This document shows positions 36,001-47,700 of a stretch of DNA of 64,000 nucleotides, piece by piece. Below the pieces are notes generated by a model. The model was not told the origin of the DNA. It was given only the letters and a program-made list of their open reading frames with translations, and did not search any database. Every line of letters begins with the position of its first letter. Positions within the stretch are counted from its first letter, which is position 1. Position numbers and translations under genes: made by a program. The DNA is taken from contig NC_047068.1 in the NCBI RefSeq assembly GCF_902459465.1, forward strand, positions 18,747,195 to 18,811,194, given 5' to 3'. The stretch comes from Asterias rubens. Taxonomy: Eukaryota > Echinodermata > Asteroidea > Forcipulatida > Asteriidae.

Positions 36001-39000
36001 TTCTACTGAGAGATACACTCGATGGGCAAATACCATCCAATCGAATCAACTAACAACACAGGTAATCAACACAATTTAAACCAGTTCTTCCTTAAAAAAA
36101 AACTCTTTAAATTAATTACTCAAAATATGGTACTTAACATAAAAACTAATTGGGTAAGGAGCCTTGGAGCACTTTTCTTAGTTTAAAACATTGTCAGTAA
36201 CGACTCCCTCTGAAGTACTATAGTTTTTGAGAAAGAGGTAATTTATCGCTAACAAATTTAATCTGAGAAATTTATTTTTAAGCACGAGAGCCAAGGCAAT
36301 TTCTATTGTATACGGGTATTTAAATAGCAATAAACCAAATCTAATCTAATCTAATGAAAGATGACTGTATGATATTTTACATATATTTCAATTCCTGTCA
36401 GATCTACACAGCTCATGGTCCTACCATCATTATGCCAACATGGTTCTGCTCTCGTGAAACCTTTGATAGGGTTGGTTCGTTTGATGAAAGTGGGAAGGTA
36501 ATTGTTTTCTTGAATAAATTGCTCATATGACAATTGACTCAATTTAAATGTAATATAATATTTACAATCCCTATGTTAACCACCTCATCTTCACAGCCTA
36601 TTAGTGACCACAAATATGTGGCATTTTGCAGTTTTTTTTATTTATTTTAAAACATAAATAAATGCCATGAAAAATCTGATTGGTTCATAGGTGACAGGCC
36701 TTGCTCTTAAGTGTTTGTGAAGTAACCCAGTGGGCTAGAAAACTTTGGATTGGTTTTAGTCGTAGTAGCCCATATTCTAAACATATACTGTCATAATTAT
36801 ATCTTACAGGGACCATCTTTATAGAGTGGCTTAAGCACAAAAGTAGCTTAGAACAGCAAAAGACTGCTTACCAGAATAAGTTTACCAGTCAAACTTCATG
36901 ACAATTGTTTGACTGGTAACTTGCTCATTTCGTCTGCTTTTTTTTTCATACATACATACATACAACTAAATATTTGTTAAGCGCCTTTACATCAACATCA
37001 AAGCGCTGAAAAGAGCAAAACCAATGGAACAATTATAACTACAAATAAATTACATCTGATACAAGTGAGTTTGAGAGATTTTTTGAACAATGTCAAAGAA
37101 GCACAAAATTGTATGCTTACCGGGATGTTCCATATTCGCGATGCAAGAAAGGAGAAAGTCTGGTTGTGAGCAGATGAGAGTGTTCTGATGGTTGAGTGTT
37201 CGGTTTAGGCGTGTGGTGTGAAGCTTATCGCAAGCTTGAGCGTGGCGGTTGGTAGAGAGCAAGGCAAGATGAAATTAGGTCTGGTTGCATTAATGGCAGT
37301 AGTCACAACCAGTTTTATTAGACAAGTTATTAGTTTTTACTAGACAATATACGCTGGGTTGGTGTTAAGGGTGAGCTCTCGGTGATCATTAGGTTAAGAT
37401 TTCATATTTCATAAGTGTTTATCATGTTTTTTTTTTTTTAGCAAAGTATTTGGGAAATCCCGGAATTGAACTTTCTTACATAATTTGATTTTCACTTCTC
37501 AGGGGACCCCAGAAGACTTGTTGTTTTTCTTGGAGCATCTGAGACTCGGTGGTAGTGTGTACAGAGTCGACCAGTGTCTTCTAATGTACAGATACCATCC
37601 CGCTGCTGCCACTAACTCTGTGTCTAAGTAAGTCTGTAATTTCCCGGGAGCTTTGTCCCAAAATTATTTTCCATAGACACTGTGCATTGGCATTCCAAGA
37701 TAGATAATACATGTTGGCTTTACATGTACATGGAGTGGGTTTGTTTGCTTGTCAAGGGTGGGTTAGGGGTCATGTTTTGAACCAATGGTATAAATGCAAA
37801 AAATAGTTAATTGCCTGACAATTCGACCCTAGCAGAGTCTTTCTCGAAGGCTATATGACAACACAATAAACATGAAGAGGAAACTAAGTGAAACACAAGC
37901 TGTGCAGTGGAAATACATAATTAGAATTAGTTTTAATCTGTGTAGCTGTTACTTTGCATCAAGGACAAAGAATATTTGTGGTTTTACCCATAAACACCGA
38001 TGTGTGTTAGCACTGTATATTCAGTACTTTCCAGAGTTCTGTGGAAAAAATCATAGGCATATTACTTAGGTGGGATTCGAACCCACTACCTTTGCAATTC
38101 TAGAGCAGCATCTTACAAACTATAGACCACCGAGATTGCCCAGTAACTCGAGGCGTTTGAATCCTATCATTCTGCTAGTTACATTTTTCATTAAAAATAG
38201 TTATTAGTGGAAACTGATGACACTATAAGATAGCAGTTTTAATGAATCCACCTTCAGAGCTTCCTTTGAACTGATATAGCTCTGTTGTTTTATCTCCAAA
38301 CAGAGAGTCTATATGGGATATCAGAATGAAGGCTGTGGAGGAGCGAGTATTGTGTCATTGGGAATCGTTCACGATATGGAACGCTGGCAAACAAGGACGA
38401 CGATTTTATAGATCACTCAGTCACTCCAGTCAGAAAAAGGTATAAATTGGCGGGGACAAAAACAAGATGAGAGTGCATTAAGACAAGAAACTTTGTTACT
38501 CTCCAAAAAGAAGAAATCACACTGCTCGCAGAGGGTTTTAAAGCACTACAAGTATCAAAAAGCATTTCGAAATAAAGCATCTGAAAGCACACAACTTCGT
38601 GTGACAAGGGTGTTTTTTCTTCTTTTTTCTTCATTATTATCTCGCAACTTCAACAACCAATTGAGCTCAAATTTTCACAGGTTTATTATTTTATGCATGT
38701 TGAGATACACCAGGTGAGAAGACTGGTCTTTGACAATTATTAATAGTGTCCAGTGTCTTTAGAAGCCACGGCTTTGGCGTAGCTCTGACTTATGGTCTTT
38801 CAGTAATTTTTCAGTAATTGTAAGTTTGGTAAGAAATTTTACACCGAGACAGCTCCTAAGATGGAAAAAAAAACAAAGCCTTTAAAAACAATTTACATTG
38901 ACAAATACTTGTACATAACCAGAAAAATACAATGCAATAAAATACCAAAAAGAGATTTTTAAAAATTGACAATGGAAATTTAGCATATATTCTATAATGA

Positions 39001-41290
39001 CTCTTGTTTCATATTGAAGGTTGTTCAATTTTGTGACGTTGACCCCGTAAAGATTGAGAAAGGAGTGTATGTCTATGAGGATTGCAAGGTAAGTCAATGG
39101 ATGATGAGTTACAAAAAGTGAGTTTATTCAGACATAGAGCAGCTGATTAAATATATCTATGTTTAATTAATTTGTTTATTTTATTATATTTATTTTATTA
39201 CACATCAAACAGCACAACAACAGGAAGAGTAGGAAACAAGAAGAAATGTTCAATTTTAGATGTGGGAGGAAAACCCCAATGGGGGGAAACCCACACAACC
39301 AGGTAGGGACTAGAAAACCCAATTCACATTCAAGCCTCTGCTTTGTGGTGGGACGCGAACCAGGGTCCACAGAAGTGAAAGGCTAGGCAAGAAACCACTG
39401 AGCCATCCCCCGGTCCAAAAAGTGGGGAGTGTTTACCCTCACCCTCGTGAGATTTCCATCTGTGGACAAAGTTCAGGATTGGTAATCAACAATTAAACAG
39501 ATAATTTTCAATCTGATAGTTTCAATGATTAGAAAGTACATTACCAATGCTCCAGAGATATTTCTATATACTGCCATTGAAGCTAGTTTAGACATTAGCA
39601 ATGCCGTGGTCGTGGGTTCAAATTCCACCCAAGTGATTTGCCTGCTGATTTTTTTCACAGAACTTTTGAAAGTACTGAATATACAGTGCTTAATAAACAT
39701 TAGTGTATTGGTGAATACAAATTATATACCATAACTTTGTATCCATTGCTGCTATTGAAATAATATTAATAACCATGCAAACTTCTTACAAAGCAAACCT
39801 TTTTGTCTGATTAATTTAACTCAAGTTATTTTGATGGTTTGTGTCTTGGCAACTAGATGATAGAAATTAATTTAATTTACAAACATTGACATCTGTTTTT
39901 TTTTTCGTTTTTGTTTTTTTTCTAGGAAGTTCCCAAGCCTAGAGTTCCAATCATTCATTTCAGTCAAGCCAAGCCTCCTTTCATCATCTGTGTCAAAATG
40001 GTAAGTTCCAATTTAAATAATTTTAGTTTGGGTTTGAACAAAGACAAATTTACTAGAGCCTTGAACCAGCCCTCTACCAAGTGAGCTATCTAGCCCTATG
40101 TTATAAGTCTCCCTAATGGTCAACATCGTTGTTCGGGGTGCCAGTCGGAAGCCAGTCACTGTTACAATCTTATCAAGAATCTTGAATTGTTACCATAGAA
40201 CATAGAATGGACCCTTCCCATGAAATATGCTAATTACATTTACGCAGACCCTGTTGGTTGGCAAGCGCCATAGAGTTGTGCACTAAGCAGACGCGCAATC
40301 GCGTCTGCGTCACGCACCCATTAGCTGTGTACAAAACAGCGCGATGTTCCCTCATTTTGCCAACCAAAACGTTAGTGCGTACGCGCTATGTGCAATTCAC
40401 ATATTTCATGGGAAGGGTCTATTAGCTGTTGCCAATTGCTTATCTTCCAAAAGTAGTGAAATACCATTGCTCTCGTTGTTTCTTTACTTATTTGGTGACG
40501 CGGGAAGTTGGCCTATCAACAGCCCAGTCTTCTCGCGCTAAGACTAGGTCGAAAATAGAACTAGCTGTTGCCAATTTTTTGCTTACCAGTCAAAAGACAA
40601 AAATAATGCATCATGAGCTCCATTCTGTGATACCAGCCCTTTACAGATCATCATGGTTTTAAGTGTCTTGCTTAGGGACACAGGTGTCATGCCTGGGACC
40701 CTAACCCATACTCTACTGATCAGGAACAACAGAGTTTGAATCCAGTGCTCTTAACCTCTAGGCCATGTCATGGCTAATTTGAAACAAAATTATATAGTTT
40801 GGCCGTTTTTGAATTGGCGGTTGTGCCTACATGTACGGCTGGATGGTTGCATCATATAAAGTTGGAGTATTGACCCCCTTGCACGTGCATCACACGTGGC
40901 GACTGATGCCACGTTTACCATGTTGGTGGTCAATAGGCTTACGTGTAAACGGCGCGTCACCTAAAAATGCGCACTTCACTGAGTAACACACATTGACATT
41001 GACCACCAGAATGGCGCATCCAAGATTATTCTGATGATGACGTCAGGTGAAATGGGTCAATAGGACTTCCTTTGCTACACCCTTAGCAACAGCCATAGCC
41101 TTTTTAGATGCCAATTTGGATGCGGCATTTTAAAGGGTACCACCATTCAGGTGTGCACTAGACTTGCACAATTTATACTGACTGAAGTCTTTGTCTCAAC
41201 CCAATTCAGGACCTTACCAACGGCAACTTTGAAAGTAATCTTGAGTCTCTTAACCTGAAAGAAGGAGAAGATTACACCTTATTCAGCTGA
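30033..41290 (+). CDS. B3GNTL1: B3GNTL1 homologue (GT2-fold glycosyltransferase; queuosine-tRNA galactosyltransferase)
   Basis: Twelve coding exons: 30033-30074, 31482-31598, 31727-31826, 32928-32992, 33627-33692, 35966-36061, 36402-36497, 37503-37627, 38304-38439, 39020-39088, 39926-40000 and 41210-41290. The sum is 1068 nt = 355 aa plus stop; the human protein is about 361 aa. All introns are GT..AG and all phases agree. The protein opens [14 protein letters not shown] then [13 protein letters not shown], the GT-A nucleotide-binding start. LDADD (residues 106-110) supplies the D-x-D metal site, GVGYAKNQA and TRWANTIQ are family blocks, [13 protein letters not shown] and PEDLLFF (197-203) give the acceptor/base region, and [24 protein letters not shown] and [11 protein letters not shown] close it. 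There is no signal peptide or membrane helix, fitting a cytosolic enzyme. The human gene was first named as a beta-1,3-GlcNAc-transferase-like protein and later reported as QTGAL, which adds galactose to queuosine in tRNA-Tyr; that role is carried over by homology. Exon 1 is short (14 codons), but its frame, donor GTAAGT and match in length to the human N-terminus support it. Confidence 0.93.
30249..30367. repeat. Near-perfect inverted repeat in B3GNTL1 intron 1
   Basis: Arms 30249-30301 and 30313-30367 (53 and 55 nt) with an 11 nt loop. Only a 2 nt insertion (AT) and two or three mismatches are visible. Arm core: GGCTCCGCTTTTAACATCGG. It would form a stable RNA hairpin in the pre-mRNA. Confidence 0.85.
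30419..30620 (-). mobile_element. LINE reverse transcriptase C-terminal relic
   Basis: The minus-strand frame gives [20 protein letters not shown] then [20 protein letters not shown] and a stop, the usual tail of CR1-like LINE ORF2 (W-N-x-L-P ... S-x-D-x-F-K). It is a 5'-truncated fragment. Confidence 0.7.
32512..32770. mobile_element. Foldback MITE family M2b, copy 2
   Basis: Inverted ends GGGCCCAATTTCATTGCTCT and AAGCAGAGCCATGAAAATGGGCCC, with internal TTGTGCGCAGGCGAACTCC. It lies in intron 3 of the B3GNTL1 homologue. Confidence 0.8.
33486..33558 (+). repeat. tRNA-like SINE head
   Basis: TAGCTCAGTTAGTGGAGCGC resembles an A box and GGTTTAAATCTCG a B box about 45 nt later. The acceptor ends do not pair, so this is a tRNA-derived repeat and not a tRNA gene. 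Confidence 0.5.
33895..34340 (-). mobile_element. LINE 3' end with RT C-terminal coding
   Basis: The minus-strand frame reads [53 protein letters not shown] and [10 protein letters not shown], the conserved tail of a widespread invertebrate LINE ORF2. It is 5'-truncated and ends with GATGCTCCGCATCGACTGAA then TGAATGAATG repeats. The same 3' end is at 49195-49352. It is inserted in intron 5 of the B3GNTL1 homologue. Confidence 0.85.
34440..34755 (+). mobile_element. CR1-like LINE 3' end
   Basis: The frame ending at the stop at 34618 reads [20 protein letters not shown] then [12 protein letters not shown] and [14 protein letters not shown], the CR1/L2 ORF2 C-terminus. A short 3' UTR and an ATT microsatellite (34708-34750) follow. 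It is 5'-truncated, as usual for these elements. Confidence 0.85.
35309..35489. mobile_element. Palindromic MITE family M2, diverged copy
   Basis: AGGGCCACATTTCATATAAA at the left and AACAGCTTTATGAAATTAAG at the right. Intron 5 of the B3GNTL1 homologue. Confidence 0.65.
36113..36250 (+). mobile_element. MITE family M1, left-end fragment
   Basis: ATTACTCAAAATATGG ... ACTCCCTCTGAAGTACTATA ... GAGAAAGAGGTAATTT blocks. The element is broken after the first third. Confidence 0.65.
36812..36946. mobile_element. M2 MITE fragment
   Basis: GGGACCATCTTTATAGAGTG then CTTAAGCACAAAAGTAGCTT and CAGTCAAACTTCATGACAAT. The right end is missing. Confidence 0.55.
37965..38165 (-). repeat. tRNA-derived SINE
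   Basis: Minus-strand copy with B box GGTTCGAATCCCACC and a tail matching the SINE at 49965-50147. It lies in intron 8 of the B3GNTL1 homologue. Confidence 0.65.
38566..38762 (+). mobile_element. MITE family M1, right-half copy
   Basis: From AAGCATCTGAAAGCACACAA to TAATAGTGTCCAGTGTCTTT. The left half is absent. Confidence 0.8.
39535..39725 (+). repeat. tRNA-derived SINE
   Basis: GTCGTGGGTTCAAATTCCAC (B box), TTTTTCACAGAACTTTTGAA, AAGTACTGAATATACAGTGC. Intron 10 of the B3GNTL1 homologue. Confidence 0.65.
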
Positions 41291-41383
41291 TAGTCAGAAG
41301 GACTAACTCAAGTCTACTCTAGGAAATGGTAAGTGTGACTTTTACTTATAGGTAGAGGCAGAAAAAGATGCCACTTTTCTGGG

Positions 41384-41475
41384 ATGGATTTCACAAAGAG
41401 TTAAGACTAGTCTTTTTTCAACCGTCCTAACTTAAGACAAATCTTAAGTTTTTAACAACTCCTAGGGACTTGTTC
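41384..41475. mobile_element. M3 MITE fragment
   Basis: TGGATTTCACAAAGAGTTAA then GACTAGTC and CCTAACTTAAGAC. Only the left half is present, about 95 bp after the B3GNTL1 stop. Confidence 0.65.
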
Positions 41476-41504
41476 TACGTATGGCCCATCGACTAAGGAT
41501 TACA

Positions 41505-42255
41505 CAAATCCATTATAATTTTTTCGGCTGTCCTTCAACTAATGGAATGATTCTTACCTCACATCACAGTGGGAGTATAATCAGTAGGGTTGACTTGATG
41601 TAGCTGATAGCTTTAGACATTTCTTAGTACAAATCGCCTGTGCATGCCACTGTCGTCATGAACCCGATCGACCGACGAAATGATCTAAGGCTTATTCGTC
41701 CTCTGCCTGTACCTGTATTCTACTGTATTGACGAACCTGATTATCCGATGTGAAGATCCGTGGCTCATTCGTGAGTCGAAGCTACGTACTTGGTGGTGCG
41801 CAAAACTGCCTAATCACAAGGTTTTCCACAAATCCATTATTTTATTTTGGTCGTCCATTCAACAAGTGTGATGATTTTGGTCTACAGCATCTTTATCTTC
41901 ACAAGGGTAGGGCCTTGATTTCGCTGATAGCTTTAAACGTTTATCACATGTAGCACACAAATCGCCTCTGAAAAACCTGCATGCCACTGTCTTCATGAAC
42001 CTGAGTAACTGACGTAATAATTCAAGGCTTATTTGTCCTCTGCCTACCTGCATTCTACTGCCGTGACGGACTTGATTATCTGATGTGACGATCCGTGGCT
42101 CATTCGTGAGTCAAAGCCACCACGTGGTCTTGCTCAAAACTGCCTCATCTCAAGGTTTTCTACTTGGTCGTCCATTCAAGAAGTGTAACGATTTTGGTCT
42201 AGCATCTCTATCATCACAAGAGTAGGGCCTTGATTTCGCTGATAGCTTTCGATGC
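41505..42255 (+). repeat. ~310-330 bp tandem repeat in the presumed B3GNTL1 3' UTR
   Basis: Two full units and a third partial one. Landmarks repeated: CTGATAGCTTTAGACATTTC / CTGATAGCTTTAAACGTTTA / CTGATAGCTTTCGATGCTTC near 41607, 41927 and 42239, GATCCGTGGCTCATTCGTGA at 41755 and 42090, and GGTCGTCCATTCAA at 41849 and 42168. It starts about 215 bp after the stop codon. Confidence 0.85.
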
Positions 42256-42396
42256 TTCTTTTAGGTTTGGGTAATTTTGTCTGTGTACCCAAACCAAACA
42301 GTGCCCTCCTACAGTGTCCACCATGTTCACAAAATTTCAATTCAGTTTGTTGGTCCTACCATGGCGGAAAACTGTTTGCACACATGCAATACACAA

Positions 42397-42402
42397 AATA
42401 AA
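42397..42402 (+). promoter_or_regulatory. Candidate polyadenylation signal
   Basis: AATAAA about 1.1 kb after the B3GNTL1 stop and 140 bp after the tandem repeat. If used, the repeat lies wholly in the 3' UTR. Confidence 0.35.
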
Positions 42403-42419
42403 GGAAACAGCCTAGTCCA

Positions 42420-44700
42420 TTACTCTGGGGGGAAAAAATTACTCTGAATGTTTTATTCTCTTGAAACTATAGTATGGTAGTTATTGTAAGAGTAAAACGA
42501 AAATTATGCAATATATAAAAAAGTTCTTCATCCAAGATATTTTTGTTTACATGCAAATAATTAGTAATGTCCATTGCTAGGGGAATATCAATTTATCAAT
42601 ACAATTTTAATGCAGCGTGCTGAATTTTACATCAAGCTGTCAGGAAAAATACGTATCTAGCTAAATCACTTATTCATAATTTTGTTTGTAAACTCTCTTC
42701 TAAATATCGGTTAATAATAAAACCAATATTTATTGTGCGGGTTAAAAATTTTACATGCCACAAAATTTAAAGCCATAATTGTTTATATAACTACTAATAA
42801 ACTTAATATCTATAATTGAGGATTGGAAGTCCCTTCACCTGTACACACACACATATGAACAACTTTTAAAAAAAATTTAAAAGCCCAAATCTCCCTCATG
42901 ATCTGTGAAGATACTACGCTAAATCAACTCTGCGACAGTAGAATAAAAATAAGAAGACAAAGTTCTCAAAAGAACATAATCTACACAGAAAGTAGCCACA
43001 CACATGGTGTTACTGCAGACCAAATAATATACACATGCAATGCCTCAAACTCGATATAAGATTGACTAAGTTCCCTAATTTCTGCGTTTGTAGAAAAACA
43101 GCAGGACAAGTTCTGATTTGAACAAGGCAATCTCTTGACTAATTCCCAGTCCTTTCTAAATTAATTTTGATTTTTTTTTTGTATGCAAGTCGCCAGACAC
43201 ACAAGACCTGAAGGCCACTTCAAGGTGTGGGCTACAATATTTTTTTCAGAGGCCGTTGCCACCTAGGCCTACTCTAGGGCTGAAACAGGGTTACCCCTTT
43301 TACAGTCCATACAGATGTAGGCTTGGATATCATCAGTCCGAAGCCTGGCCTGTAGAGCGGAAAGCACTACCTCCCCAATTTTACAGAGCAAGTGTCACGA
43401 CCAAGATTCAAACCCACACTCTGCTGATCAAACACCAGAGCTTGAATCCGGTGCTCTTAACCGCTCAGCCATGACACGCCAAAAATGTTGTTAATAAACT
43501 GCAAGAAAACTTATCTGAACTGGAGTAGAGGAGTTTTTTTTCCAAAGCAGCAGCAGATGAAATAGCAGGACAAGCTCTTTATAACAACAATTCTACAGCA
43601 AAGTAAATAATCATTTGAAGTTACAACCAAATACAACAAACATAGTTCTCAAAAACAAAAGTAGCTGTGTGTTGCTCAGTTTAGTGAGTAAAAGATGCTT
43701 TCTGTCATTAACAGCCGATTTTTGAAATGACTTTATCATAATAAATTTTACACAGAATAAAAAATATTTTACATTCACAAAATAGAAGCCAGCAACAGTG
43801 TTGAAATTTCTTTTAATTGCTATGGCAACGAGTAAACATACTCGGTCTACATTCTGAGATTACCTACATAAAAGAAATCTTTAAGTTTACTGCTTAGTCT
43901 GATTTTGCTCAGAAAAAGTAAGAACAGGAGGTCTGACACTTTGTTCTGGTAAGGGCAGGCAGAATTTTTCGCAGTGAAGGGCACCTCTATGAGGGAATGT
44001 TCCAAAAGACACCAAGGCAATGACCAGGGGCATGGAGGCAATTTGAGGTATGGCGGACATGATGGGAGTGTACCGTTTGGTTTTGGTTTATACACACAAA
44101 CTTACCCAAACCTTATAGTGTCGTAGCATTGTGTCCGCCATATCTCAAAAAGGCTCATGGCCTCCGTTGTTTCCGTGAAATATCACTACCAGGCCATACT
44201 AAACGTTTGTTGATCTACCGATGGAACTTTGACAATGTTTGGGGCAGTTGGCTCTGTTGCCCTGGTCTTGGCCTTCGTCCTGTTCAGAAATTTCCTAGAC
44301 ACTAAAAGGCTTCTTCATAAAATAAATGGCCACACCCTCCTAAAGAAGAAATTCTATGCCTACTGTAATCCCACAACGAAATGTGAAGTCATGCAGTCTA
44401 TCATAAAGACATACTTTTTATGTTCACTACTTCATAATTGTAAAGCTTTTTAGTTTGAAACCTCCACCTAAAAGTTCAGCACCGATGGCTTTAATACCAG
44501 AAAGACTCTGGGTCTAACCATTAGGCCATTTTAGGCCATTTACTATTTGTTTGCATTTATACCATAGGTTCTTTTGGTTGGTCTGGTAAGCAGTTTGCAA
44601 TCAGCTACATTTTCAAATTTTAAAAAAGGTGAAAGGTTCTTTTGTCTTGTAACTGTAAAGACCTGTTGTAGAGATGATTTCATTGAAATTGATGTTCTGT
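42420..44700. other. Intergenic DNA between convergent genes
   Basis: AT-rich. The only recognisable content is a SINE at 43255-43480 and a GGGCACC-type repeat near 43960. The short frames at 43847-44095 and 44229-44453 show no family motif. Confidence 0.45.
43255..43480 (-). repeat. tRNA-related SINE
   Basis: ACCGCTCAGCCATGACACG, TTGAATCCGGTGCTCTTAA and TTCAAACCCACACTCTGC blocks recur at 40690-40770 and, in part, near 59850. The arrangement resembles a tRNA-derived SINE read on the minus strand. Confidence 0.5.
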
Positions 44701-44714
44701 CCTGATGGAAACGC

Positions 44715-47700
44715 TTATTCGTTGTCCCACCAACTGATGGTTGTATTCCATTGAACATAACATGGCTTGATGTATTCTGTCTGGTGGTTTGATAGAGCCA
44801 ATGTGGTGGATATGAGGACATAAACGATGATAACAGGTGTAGCTACGATGAGGGTTACTGAGACAATACTTTCAAAGAGGTGCACCTTCCTGCAAAGACA
44901 AATATCAAATGGTTAATAGTGGCTTCTTATAATAAGCGCTCATATCTGTCACTCAGTGGTGCTAAAGGTTATTCAGCGGTCAGTATATGCCTGTAAGGTA
45001 ATGTGTAGCCACGTTTTTGAAGTATGAGACCTACTCCTTTTACATAGTGCACTGGGTTCTGTTTTGGCGTTACACATCACACAGAACCAAAAGCTTTACG
45101 ACCCATCCGAAGGATGCAGCAATCATGGTTAATTAAAGCGCCTGTCTTCTTGTCCCAGCAGTTTCTTAACCAGTCATTTCTCAGTGACTCCGCTTTACTT
45201 TTAGAGCCACAATGCAATACTCAACTCAAGTCAACAATATCATGGTCATGGACTGCAATTAAAGTAAGGTCAAGAAAAACAGTTTTCTGGTTTACTTACG
45301 GTCTTTCTGAGAAGCTGTCTACCATGTAGAGTGATCGGAGGCGGAGATAAGAGATGGCTGGAGCCATGAATGTCAAGACAGGGAAGAGTACACCTCCAAC
45401 TAGGGTCATTAGAACAGTGAAGTCTGGTACCGTCTCAGCAATGAAGATCAGAAAGAGGATGACACATGTACGGGAGAGGATACGCTTCCAATTGAAATCT
45501 GGAACAAAGGAGAACAACACAAACTCTTGATTGTCATACAATACTTTCCATCGTCTTTCAATGTTAGCCTCTAAGTTAACTGTAGCCAAGTTAACTGTAG
45601 CCAAGTTAACTCGTAACCAAGTCAACGCAAAATATTGTACCCAAGTAAACTCGTATCCGGGTGAACTCTTACTCCAGTGAACAGAAACCATACCAAAGTC
45701 AACTTGACTCAAGTCAGCTCAAAACCAAGTCAACTCGTACTCAAAATATTGTACTCAAGGCTACTCCTACAGTCAACTCGTACCCAAGTCAACTTGTACA
45801 CAAGTGAACGCGTACCCAGGCTAATTCGTACCCAAGTTAAATCGGAACAACGATAACTTGACGTACCCAAGTCAACTCGTACCCAAGCCAGCTCGTACCC
45901 GAATGAACTCATACCCAGGTTAACTTAAACCCAAGTCAACTTTTAACAATAGACTTGGTCACAAGCTGACTTGGGTACGAGTTCACCAGGGTACGAGTTC
46001 ATTTGGGGTCTAAGTTCACTCAGTTACAAAATTACCCAAATTCGTCTCTAATTGGTAATTGGGAGCCATGGCCTTGCTTGACCTCATCAATATTGGTCTC
46101 TAAGATTGACCTTTCTTTGAGGTCACAACTATTCGTTTCCATTTTAAGAGTTTAGGTCATCTGGTCTTTTTTTGTGGAGATTTTGTGTCATTTGGCAGTA
46201 TTGGGAGAAGGTTCATCAATTTAAATATAAAACAAGACTTGTGAGCATTCTGTCAGCCTTTGTTGACTCATTGCAAAATCAGAGGTTTGTTCTGTTGAAA
46301 TGTTCAAAGAGTACCAAAGTGACGTCACATGTTTTCTTTGACAAATTTCGGTGGCCCTTTTCAAAATAATTGCAAAAAGACGTTGATGTCTGATAATGTT
46401 AGAGACAATTCCTCCTTGGCAAACTGATTTGGATCACTCTATATTTACCTGCTTGGACATCAAGCAGCTCATCAAGATGTTGGAATAGTGGATTGATGAC
46501 AATGAGTAAGACTGGTCCACTGCCAATCAAGAGAAGGAGGCCTGGAATGACCACCATACCATCCCTTGGGAGGATGACCAGCAGGCTGGATGTAACATCA
46601 AAAGGAAGCATGATATCACCATAGGCCATGTAGGTGATCAGAAGGGTAGGGAACAGGAAGAGAACAATCACTGTGGAGAAAGAATGCAAGGAAAACTATT
46701 AATTGCTTCTCTGCATATTAGAGTGCTACAGTCACTGTGGGGAAGATGGGTATGAACTATGAATGCAAGGTATCCATTAATTGCTTCTCTGCATATGGGA
46801 ACGCTACAGTCACTGTGGAGAAGATGGGTATGAACTATGAATGCAGGGGAAACCATTTATTGCTTCTCTGTATATAGGGATGCTACAATCACTGTGGAGA
46901 AGATGGGTGTGAATGCAAGGGAAACCACGAATTGCTTCTCTGCATATACATGTAGGAATGCTACAATAACTGTGAAAGAGATGGGTATGGATGCAAGGAA
47001 ACCGTTAATTGCCTCTCTGCAAATAGGAATGGTATAATCATTGTGAAAAAGACGGATGGCTATGAATGCAAGGAAACCACCATTAATTGCTTCTCTGCAT
47101 ATGGGAATGTCTGATGTGTCTGTTGGGCTTTGTAACTGCCATCGGAATATGTATTAGAGGCCTCAAAATAATCCATGCATCCACAGCAATTGCTGTGGTG
47201 CCCTGTGCTTTTGCTGTCGTGCTCTCATTCTCAGAGGAAAACTGCTGCACCCCACAAAGAAATAAATTCAAGGCTTGTATAGAAATTATTGGAAAACAAA
47301 TGTTTTGTTGGGTGAGGTAGGACTGATTTTTAATTTTATCTTTTTACTCACAGAGGAAATATCCGAGGGCACTTCTGTCAAAGTCTCCCGGCTCTTTCAT
47401 AGCTCGCTGGACCTCTGGGTAGACAAAGTGACCACCCATCAGAAAGATGGTTCCTCCTATCAGCTTGCCAAACGCCCAAGACTCCATGGACGGCTGGAGA
47501 CGGTGTAAGGCTTCTCCGTTACCATGGAGGTAGAGAGATGCGTCGATGAACATGATGAGGATGGCGAGGATGGTAGTGATGATACTCAATGCTCCAAGTT
47601 GCCTTTGAATTCAAGGACAAAAATTGAGAAGAAATGGCTTACTTCGCAACAGTCAATTAATTAACAATTCAATAATAATAATAATCGGTTTTTGTATCAC

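Noticed and set aside
45296..45712. 138-codon frame beginning upstream of AAAP exon 8
   Set aside because: The N-terminal half translates the ACTCGTACCCAAGTCA minisatellite; only 45300-45498 after the acceptor is exon.
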